From NCBI GenBank assembly GCA_036306585.1, contig JAXJZF010000001.1, positions 1 to 47,876 of the forward strand: DNA of 47,876 nucleotides. Reading direction: 5' to 3'. Shown here piece after piece: positions 41,470 through 47,876 of this stretch (positions within the stretch are counted from its first letter, which is position 1; each line of letters starts with the position of its first letter). This DNA comes from Aphodovivens sp036306585 (GTDB taxonomy: Bacteria; Actinomycetota; Coriobacteriia; Coriobacteriales; Eggerthellaceae). The notes beneath the pieces are model-generated. The model was not told where the DNA came from and ran no database searches. It saw only the letters and a program-made list of their open reading frames with translations. A program made the position numbers and the translations under genes.

Positions 41470-41740
41470 GGGCAATGCTCCTGGGACGGCGCCCAGACGG
41501 GCGCGGATTTTTCAGCTGTAAAGTATACGACATCTGCCGGTAGGGGCTGTTCGCGAACGGCGGGGACAACTAGACTACCACTGTTGAAAAAACGGGAGAG
41601 GCGCCGCAACGGATTGCGATGCCGCGCAAGCGAGCGTATCCGCGAAAAGCCCGGAATGCCAAACGGCTTGAGAGCGTCCGCAGTCCGCGGCGGCACCGGC
41701 CCCGAGATCGGACAACCGAGACAGATAAGAGGAATCCACC

Positions 41741-42850
41741 GTGCTTCACTTCGACAGCGACTACATGGAGGGCGCGCATCCGGCGATCATCGAGCGTTTG
41801 GCCTCCACCAACCTGACGCAGACGCCGGGCTATGGCCTTGACCCCGTATGCGAAAGCGCCCGTGCGCGCATCCGCTATGCATGCCAAACGCCGGAAGCCG
41901 CAGTGCATTTCCTAGTCGGCGGAACCCAGACCAACGTCGCGGTGCTCGACCAATTGCTTCGCCCATGGGAAGGGGTCGTCTCTGCAAGCACCGGGCACAT
42001 CAACGGCCACGAAGCCGGGGCGCTCGAAGCTTGCGGACACAAGATCCTGCCCCTGCCCCACCACGATGGGAAGCTGCGCGCCGCCGACGTTGACGCGCTC
42101 TGCACGACCTGGGAACAAGGGGAAGCGCGCGAGCACGAAGTGCAGCCCGGCGTGGTGTACATCTCGCAACCAACCGAGTACGGCACGTTGTACTCGATTG
42201 AAGAGCTGCGAGAGCTGCGGCAGGCATGCGATGCGCACAGCTTGCGCCTGTTCATCGACGGCGCTCGACTGGGCTACGCGCTGGCAGCGCTGGAAGGCCG
42301 GCTGAGCCTGCCCGAGCTCGCAAGCGTAGCCGATGCGTTCTATATCGGCGGCACCAAGGTGGGGGCGCTGTTCGGCGAGGCCGTTGTGTTCCCCGACCCC
42401 AAGTTGGCGGATCATTTCTTCACGCTCACCAAAAAGCACGGGGCGCTGCTGGCGAAAGGCCGCATGCTAGGCCTGCAGTTCGATGCGCTGTTCGAAGCAG
42501 ACGGAGATGACGGCAGCAACCCGCCCACCGCAGGCGAAACAACCGAAGACGGCGAACCTGCGCCGATGGTGCCGGCAGAGCGCAGCCGCTACCTGGCGTG
42601 CGGGCGCCATGCGGTGAAACTGGCCCGCCGTTTGGCGGACGGCTTCCGCGATGCAGGTTACGAGTTGGCGATGGATTCCATCACCAACCAGCAATTCGTG
42701 GCGATGGACGATGCCACCTGCAACCGTCTGCGCGAGCATGCCACCTTCGAGGTGTGGGAGCGTCGCGCCGACGGCAAGCTGGTGGTGCGCTTCGTCACCA
42801 GTTGGGCCACCAAGCCCGAAGCGGTCGAGCAGTTGCTGGCGCTGCTGTAG
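41741..42850 (+). CDS. Threonine aldolase family PLP enzyme
   Basis: A 369-residue fold-type I pyridoxal-phosphate enzyme of the low-specificity threonine aldolase group, which splits threonine/allo-threonine to glycine and acetaldehyde. It starts MLHFDSDYMEGAHPAI; FIDGARLGYAL (D173) and the lysine in YIGGTKVGALFGE (K206) form the cofactor site. An acidic Gly/Asp/Pro insertion of about 28 residues is near 247-275. The start is GTG at 41741 with AGAGGAATCC upstream. The hybrid kinase gene follows 28 bases later. Confidence 0.88.
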   Translation: MLHFDSDYMEGAHPAIIERLASTNLTQTPGYGLDPVCESARARIRYACQTPEAAVHFLVGGTQTNVAVLDQLLRPWEGVVSASTGHINGHEAGALEACGHKILPLPHHDGKLRAADVDALCTTWEQGEAREHEVQPGVVYISQPTEYGTLYSIEELRELRQACDAHSLRLFIDGARLGYALAALEGRLSLPELASVADAFYIGGTKVGALFGEAVVFPDPKLADHFFTLTKKHGALLAKGRMLGLQFDALFEADGDDGSNPPTAGETTEDGEPAPMVPAERSRYLACGRHAVKLARRLADGFRDAGYELAMDSITNQQFVAMDDATCNRLREHATFEVWERRADGKLVVRFVTSWATKPEAVEQLLALL

Positions 42851-42878
42851 CAGCCGAATCAGAACCCGGAGGTCGGAT

Positions 42879-45533
42879 ATGGCTTATAGACGACACGCTC
42901 GCGCAAAAATCATCCTTGGCGCGGCGCTCGCCATCATCATGACGCTCATCTTGGCGTGGTGCGTGCTCTTGGTCCGCGACAAGCTGCTGCTCAACGCCGA
43001 CCGCATGGGATCCAGCCTCGCCCCCACCTACGCCGCCGAAGAAGACAATCGGTTCTCGGTGTACGAATACTTTCTCGGGTTCGGCTATACCTATCTAACC
43101 GAAATGGCCGAAAACGGGGCGACCGAAGACGAGATGCAAGAGTGGATGACCACTTTCTCCGACCATCTTGACGAGGTGACGCGCAGCGAGATCATCAGCC
43201 CGTACGCCGTCGTCGACGGGAAGATCATCGCAGGCGCCCCATGGGAAGGCGACGACACCTACGACTACTCCTCCGCGCAGTGGTACACCAATGCGCAGGC
43301 GAACCCCAACACCATCACCTACTCCGACGTCTACGACGACGTCATAACCGGCCAGCCCATGGTGACGCTTTCCATCTGCGCCCCCCGCTCGGGCGATGTG
43401 ATCGCCTTCGATATCCGACTGGACATGCTCAACGCCCAGCGCGGCTCGTCGAACGTGCCTATCGAGGGATCGTATTTCCTCTTCGACCGCCAGGGAACGC
43501 TGATCTACGCATCCACCAGCCTTGATCTGGATTCGACCGCCATACAGAATTACCTGAACACCCTGTACAGCGGCATACTCGCCGACACCGACGATACCGA
43601 CCTCATGACCATCACGGGCGCAGACGGCTCGAACAGAAACGTGTACTACTCGCGCATGGAAAACGGATGGCTGTCGGTCATCACCATCCCCACGCAATCC
43701 ATCTTGCAGGAAGGGTGGGATTCCACTCTGCTGGCGATCGTGGGAGTGTTCATTGCAGTGCTCGCGATCGCGATCGTATTCGTCGTGCGCGCAAGCATCC
43801 AGGAACGCCGCGCCCGCCACACTGCGGACACGCTGCGCCTGCTTGGCGATACGTTCTACGCCATCTATCGCGTTGATTACCGCAAAGGCACGTACGAGAT
43901 GATCAAGGGCTCAAGCGACGTGAACAAAGCGCTGGGCCCGCATGACCGGCATGGCGACTACCGCCACCTCATCCAAACCGTTAAGCAGTTCGTCGACGAG
44001 CGGACCTATGCGGAATTCGAGAAGAGCTTTTCGCTGGAGAACATCCGCTCGCTGGTCGACGAGGGCGTCGCGGAGTTCGGCGGCGACTTCCGCCGCCATT
44101 TCCCCGACGGGGTGCGCTGGGTATCCATCCGCATCATCCACAACAGCGACCTGCGGCTCAACGAAGTGATCATGTGCTTCCGCGACATCGACTCGGAAAA
44201 GAAACGCGAGCTGGCGCGCAAGGAGCTGCTGGAAAACGCGCTGGCATCGGCGCGGCAGACGGTGGAGCGCAAAACCTCGTATTTCAACAACGCCTCGCAC
44301 GATATGCGCACGCCGCTCAACGCCATCATCGGGCTGGCGCGCTTGGCGGAGCGCGATTTCGACGACAAGGAGAAGGTGCGCGACTACCTAGGGAAAATAC
44401 AGAACGCCGGCGAGCAGATGCTGGGGCTGGTAAACGACGTGCTGGATGTATCGCGTTTGGAGCACGGCGACGGGGGCATGGTGAACTACCAGCCCATGAG
44501 CCTTCACGCATGCCTGAAAAGCACCCTGGATCTGTTCAACGACCGGGCGAAGCGCGAGGGCAAAACGCTCGAGCAGACCATCGATGTGGTGGATGACCAT
44601 GTGTACGGCGACTCGAAACGAATCGGTCAGATCCTGAACAACCTGGTATCGAACGCGCTGAAGTACTCATACGAAGGGGCGCAGATACACGTGAGGCTTC
44701 GCGAGATCGCACGTAGCGACCGCACGGCGAAATACAAGATCGATGTATCGGATACGGGCATCGGCATGTCGGAAGAGTTCTTGGAGCAGGTGTTCGAGCC
44801 GTTCGCACGCGAGACGATGTTCGCCCCCACCGGCGTGACGGGAACCGGGCTCGGCATGCCCATCGTGAAAAGCCTCGTACAGCAGATGAGCGGCGAGATA
44901 TCCGTCCGCAGCAAACTAGGCGAAGGCACGACGTTCACCATCGTGGTGCCGATGCAGGTGGTGGAAGAAGAGATCTGGGAAGCTGAATGCGAAAAGGCGG
45001 CAAGCCGCGGCAAAGCGCGCGCAGAGCAATCCTGCGACCAACAAGCCGGCGACGAAGCAGTCCCCTCGGAGAGCGAGGATCACTCTTCTAACAGCACTGC
45101 GCAAAATGAAGGGGAAGAGGCTTCGGCGGATCCCCAAGCAATCGGCTTGGCCGGCACCACCATCCTGGTGGCAGAAGATAACGACATCAACATGCTCATC
45201 GCCACGGAGCTTCTGCACGGCCTGGGGGCTAGCACCTTGGAAGCACGCAACGGCAAAGAAGCACTGAAGTTGTTCGCCGACTCGGGCCTAGGCGTGATCG
45301 ACGCCATTCTCATGGACATGAAGATGCCTGTGATGGACGGCTGCGATGCCGCGCGCGCCATTCGCGCGCTTGAACGCGAGGATGCCGCCACGGTGCCCAT
45401 CATCGCCGTGACGGCAAACGCATTCGCCGAGGACATCGCGCAAACGGTCGATGCAGGCATGGATGGCCACGTTGCCAAGCCCTTCACCGCGGAAGAGCTG
45501 ACCGAAGCGCTGCTGCAAGCCCTGCATCGCTAG
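42879..45533 (+). CDS. Hybrid sensor histidine kinase with receiver domain
   Basis: An 884-residue membrane sensor. Order: membrane span (about 10-32), outer sensing domain of Cache type (about 34-280), second span (about 283-303), a PAS-like cytoplasmic part (about 318-440), HisKA with H474 in NNASHDMRTPLN, ATPase domain (NNLVSNALKYSYEG, SDTGIGMSEE, GTGLGMPIVK), an acidic linker (about 700-757) and a receiver (ILVAEDNDINMLIA; D813 in AILMDMKMPVMDG). No separate output gene is adjacent. The start is ATG at 42879 with CCGGAGG upstream. It is probably co-transcribed with the aldolase gene. Confidence 0.93.
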   Translation: MAYRRHARAKIILGAALAIIMTLILAWCVLLVRDKLLLNADRMGSSLAPTYAAEEDNRFSVYEYFLGFGYTYLTEMAENGATEDEMQEWMTTFSDHLDEVTRSEIISPYAVVDGKIIAGAPWEGDDTYDYSSAQWYTNAQANPNTITYSDVYDDVITGQPMVTLSICAPRSGDVIAFDIRLDMLNAQRGSSNVPIEGSYFLFDRQGTLIYASTSLDLDSTAIQNYLNTLYSGILADTDDTDLMTITGADGSNRNVYYSRMENGWLSVITIPTQSILQEGWDSTLLAIVGVFIAVLAIAIVFVVRASIQERRARHTADTLRLLGDTFYAIYRVDYRKGTYEMIKGSSDVNKALGPHDRHGDYRHLIQTVKQFVDERTYAEFEKSFSLENIRSLVDEGVAEFGGDFRRHFPDGVRWVSIRIIHNSDLRLNEVIMCFRDIDSEKKRELARKELLENALASARQTVERKTSYFNNASHDMRTPLNAIIGLARLAERDFDDKEKVRDYLGKIQNAGEQMLGLVNDVLDVSRLEHGDGGMVNYQPMSLHACLKSTLDLFNDRAKREGKTLEQTIDVVDDHVYGDSKRIGQILNNLVSNALKYSYEGAQIHVRLREIARSDRTAKYKIDVSDTGIGMSEEFLEQVFEPFARETMFAPTGVTGTGLGMPIVKSLVQQMSGEISVRSKLGEGTTFTIVVPMQVVEEEIWEAECEKAASRGKARAEQSCDQQAGDEAVPSESEDHSSNSTAQNEGEEASADPQAIGLAGTTILVAEDNDINMLIATELLHGLGASTLEARNGKEALKLFADSGLGVIDAILMDMKMPVMDGCDAARAIRALEREDAATVPIIAVTANAFAEDIAQTVDAGMDGHVAKPFTAEELTEALLQALHR

Positions 45534-45633
45534 AGCCCACCTTGCGCGATGGGAGGGCGAGACGCCTGCCGGCCACTGCCCGGCAGGCAGGCCCGGGATG
45601 CATGGGTCCATCTGAAACGCATCGGCCCAACGC

Positions 45634-45673
45634 AAAAAAGAGGGAGCCGCCCGTTCGGGCGGCTCCCTCTTTT
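45634..45673. terminator. Bidirectional intrinsic terminator between convergent genes
   Basis: Perfect 17-bp stem AGAGGGAGCCGCCC/GGGCGGCTCCCTCT with a GTTC loop. T runs follow on both strands (TTTTC on plus, CTTTTTTG on minus). It serves the hybrid kinase gene and the small membrane protein gene. Confidence 0.92.
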
Positions 45674-45707
45674 CATGCATAACCTGCCTACGTGCTAGAC
45701 TCAGCTG

Positions 45708-46214
45708 CTAGCCGATGATGGCGGCCAGCTCTCGGCGATTCGAGAAGGGGCGGGTGGCGCCGGTCGCCACGGTGACGACCTCGCCCTCCCACGACCCGCT
45801 CTGGCTCGGCGAGCCATCGAACTTGCTGGTGCGCACCACGTATTCGAAATCGACCGGCTGGTCGGTGCCGGGCTTGGTGGGCGCATCCGTTTTCTCGAAG
45901 CCGTACGCCAGTCCGCCGAGGACAGCGGCAACGGCGTCGGTCGCCGAGGCGCCGGGCGCCAAAGTGCGGGCGCCCGCCTCGGAGTTGTACAGCGATCCGT
46001 TCGCCACATAGCACGTGCGCACGCGCTGGCGGCGAGCATTCTCGGCACGGACGATCAGAGCGATAGCCGCGATGATGACCACCCACCAGACGATACTGAC
46101 CACAAGGTCGAGCGGCTCGTCCACATGGTTAAGGCCAAGCATGTACCACAACACCAGCAGGAAGACGGAGACGACTGCCAGTACCACGGCGATGATGATG
46201 TTCGAGCTCTTCAT
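45708..46214 (-). CDS. Small membrane protein downstream of a surface protein
   Basis: A 168-residue protein with two N-terminal membrane helices (about 5-27 and 38-58) joined by a short acidic loop. A basic junction and a cytoplasmic part of about 105 residues follow, of unknown fold (RTCYVANGSLYNSEAGART, FEYVVRTSKFDG). I do not recognise the family. GAGGAGGAAGC precedes the ATG. It follows the MBG surface protein gene by 26 bases, so the two are probably one operon and may be exported or displayed together. Confidence 0.75.
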   Translation of the reverse strand: MKSSNIIIAVVLAVVSVFLLVLWYMLGLNHVDEPLDLVVSIVWWVVIIAAIALIVRAENARRQRVRTCYVANGSLYNSEAGARTLAPGASATDAVAAVLGGLAYGFEKTDAPTKPGTDQPVDFEYVVRTSKFDGSPSQSGSWEGEVVTVATGATRPFSNRRELAAIIG

Positions 46215-46240
46215 GATGCTTCCTCCTCTCCTATCCTCTG

Positions 46241-47876
46241 CTACTGGTTGTTTTCATCGTCGCCGAGGATCTTGTCCTCGTAGTTCTTCAGTTCGCCCGT
46301 GAACTTGGAGCGACGTCCGATGACCACGCCCGCGTACACCACGGTGACGATGATACCCAGGATCATGATCCAGTGGATCCAGCAATCCTGGCCGTTGCCC
46401 GCGCTCATCGGCGTTGCATTGTCGTCGATGGTGCGCTCGGCCGCCAGCGGCACGGTCTCGTCCTCGATAGTGGCCGTCGTGTCGTCGGTCGCTGCGGCGT
46501 CTACAGCAGCACCGTCATCGCCAGTTCCCGTAGTGGGCAACGGCGTGGGGGTTTGTCCTCCATTGCCGCCGCCGGGGTTACCAGGCAGAGGCGAAACGGG
46601 CGCCGCCGCAATGGTCAGCGTGCCAAGATCCTCGGTGATGCTGTAGTTAGACGAAGGTACACCGTTCCAGAAGATCTCGTAGGTGTTCGTGCTGGAGCCG
46701 ATGGCGGTCTGCGAGCCGGTGGCAGCAACGGTCACCACATTCGCATCCGCACCCTGCAAGCCGGTAAGCGTCGCCGGGCCAGAGGTGAGGGCCGAGCCGT
46801 CATAAACCTTGCTGCCGTCGGGCGTCGTCACGGTCAGCGGGGCCGGGGTAATGCGGTAGGTCCTCTCGATGGTACCGGCGAAGCCGTTGCGGCCGGTGAC
46901 CGTGACGGTGACCTCGCCGACGTTGGTGGTGTCGTCGCTCCAGGATAGTTCGTAATACTGCGGATCCAGCGGCGTCACACCGTCGCGGAGCGTCACCGCA
47001 GGCTCGAGGGCCTGGGAGCTCCCGTTGTACTGAACGTTCTCGAGCCGCCCAACCTGGACACCGGAGTACCAGGGCTGCTCCGGGTCGCCCGGATCGGGCT
47101 CAGGGGCGTCGGGATTGGGCTCAGGCCTATTCGGGTCGTCAGGGTCGATGCCTGGGTCGACCGGATCGGTAGGGCTGATCGACTGCGGGTGAATGGTCAG
47201 CGTACCGTACAAATAGGTAGGATCGTAGTTGCTGAGCTTTGCCGTGGCGCTGGAGCCCTCGACATCGCCAACCCATACGACCTCGTAGGTGTTGCTATGG
47301 GGGCCGACCGTCGAAGCAGAAGCGAAGTTCACGTACTCGACGGTTTCACCCTTGACGAGGCCGTCGTTCGGGTTGGCTTCATCATCGATAACAGTCATGC
47401 AATTGCTGTCGAGCTGGAGGGCGCTGCCGTCGAACACCTTGGCCGCGTCGCCGGACTGGAACGTCACCGAACGCTTAGCGATGGAGAATTCCTTGGTAAC
47501 CCAACCAGTGTAGTTGCCGATACCCTCAACCTTAACAATTGCGAGAGAATCCTCGGTGGTTGCATCGACATTATTCTCGTAATAGAGGTTGCAGTCCTTT
47601 CCCTTCTCGAGAATCGTCTTACCATCCGCAGCGGTCACCACAATCTCAGGCTCCTGTTTAGATCCGTCGTACACCTGATCATCGGGCTCAGAAACGGTGA
47701 CACCTCGATAGTCGGGGTTAGGGTTCTCGGGATCCGAACCAGGATTAATACTCTGCTCGGTGATGGAGCCCTTGCCGGTGACGGTGCCGAGCACGTAGTT
47801 GCCGTGGCCGCCCTTGTCGCTCAGCGTAGCCGCGCCCTCGGCAAAGGCCAGGGGCTGGCCGGAGTGCACGTCCGCC
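46241..47876 (-). CDS. MBG-repeat cell-surface protein, C-terminal part (5' end outside window)
   Basis: The 3' 545 codons of a large surface protein; the frame stays open to the right edge. It has tandem beta-rich modules of the MBG type (KVFDGSALQLD, SNTYEVVWVGDVEG, SNYDPTYLYGTLTI; then KVYDGSALTSGPATLTG, STNTYEIFWNGVP, SNYSITEDLGTLTI). Asp/Pro/Glu-rich linkers separate them (PTDPVDPGIDPDDPN). The C-terminus has a membrane span (WIMILGIIVTVVYAGVVIG) and a charged cytoplasmic tail (KNYEDKILGDDENNQ). There is no LPxTG motif, so it is probably held by this span. Repeats of this kind act as stalks for adhesins; the tip would be in the missing part. Confidence 0.85.
   Translation of the reverse strand, partial: ADVHSGQPLAFAEGAATLSDKGGHGNYVLGTVTGKGSITEQSINPGSDPENPNPDYRGVTVSEPDDQVYDGSKQEPEIVVTAADGKTILEKGKDCNLYYENNVDATTEDSLAIVKVEGIGNYTGWVTKEFSIAKRSVTFQSGDAAKVFDGSALQLDSNCMTVIDDEANPNDGLVKGETVEYVNFASASTVGPHSNTYEVVWVGDVEGSSATAKLSNYDPTYLYGTLTIHPQSISPTDPVDPGIDPDDPNRPEPNPDAPEPDPGDPEQPWYSGVQVGRLENVQYNGSSQALEPAVTLRDGVTPLDPQYYELSWSDDTTNVGEVTVTVTGRNGFAGTIERTYRITPAPLTVTTPDGSKVYDGSALTSGPATLTGLQGADANVVTVAATGSQTAIGSSTNTYEIFWNGVPSSNYSITEDLGTLTIAAAPVSPLPGNPGGGNGGQTPTPLPTTGTGDDGAAVDAAATDDTTATIEDETVPLAAERTIDDNATPMSAGNGQDCWIHWIMILGIIVTVVYAGVVIGRRSKFTGELKNYEDKILGDDENNQ

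Noticed and set aside
41549..41558. GTTCGCGAAC palindrome between menG and the aldolase gene as an SOS box
   Set aside because: Half-sites are in the wrong order for LexA (which needs GAAC...GTTC); a short GC-rich palindrome is expected by chance.

Overview
The window looks like chromosomal DNA of a high-GC, anaerobic actinomycete of class Coriobacteriia, most likely family Eggerthellaceae. The genus is not decided. This is inferred from gene content: a molybdenum cofactor/molybdate uptake block, QueH-type queuosine synthesis, a DUF5685/J-protein/Hsp70 cluster, MBG-repeat surface proteins with a C-terminal membrane anchor, and C_GCAxxG_C_C and NifX-type orphan proteins. About 48 real genes were found. 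No CRISPR array, insertion sequence, phage module or tRNA gene is visible.

Left part (1-24.8 kb). All genes are on the minus strand. The left edge carries a near-consensus promoter and leader, probably of a ribosomal RNA operon reading out of the window. Then come a small secreted Cys-rich protein with an ECF sigma factor and an RsgI-like anti-sigma factor; tyrS; a queuosine block (tgt, a HAD hydrolase, queH, queA); cspA; a DUF6483-like gene; ruvB-ruvA-ruvC behind an SOS box; yebC; pyk with a G10 tract in its ribosome binding site; moaC-moaA; modC-modB-modA, where modB carries a large extracytoplasmic fusion domain; ligA; an HdeD-like membrane protein; and an NAD(P)H-hydrate dehydratase.

Middle (24.9-36.7 kb). 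Plus-strand genes are a NifX-like protein with a palindromic promoter, a phosphoglycolate phosphatase-like HAD protein and an LCP-family wall-polymer ligase. On the minus strand are galE and a four-gene chaperone cluster (zinc-ribbon membrane protein, DUF5685, J-protein, short Hsp70). A 525-base non-coding stretch follows, holding an unassigned terminator, a Fur-box promoter, a 16-bp hairpin and a MerR-type promoter. Then come merR and an OmpR-type two-component system.

Right part (36.7-47.9 kb). This is more mixed: a C_GCAxxG_C_C protein, a 97-residue zinc-ribbon protein, a PD-(D/E)XK-like protein, an MFS transporter with menG/ubiE, a threonine-aldolase-like enzyme followed by a hybrid sensor kinase, and a two-gene surface unit whose large MBG protein runs off the right edge. 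A 21-bp inverted repeat lies upstream of the PD-(D/E)XK-like gene.

The dominant themes are tRNA modification, DNA repair, molybdenum enzymes, and cell-surface sensing. All functions are assigned by motif reading only; no database search was possible.
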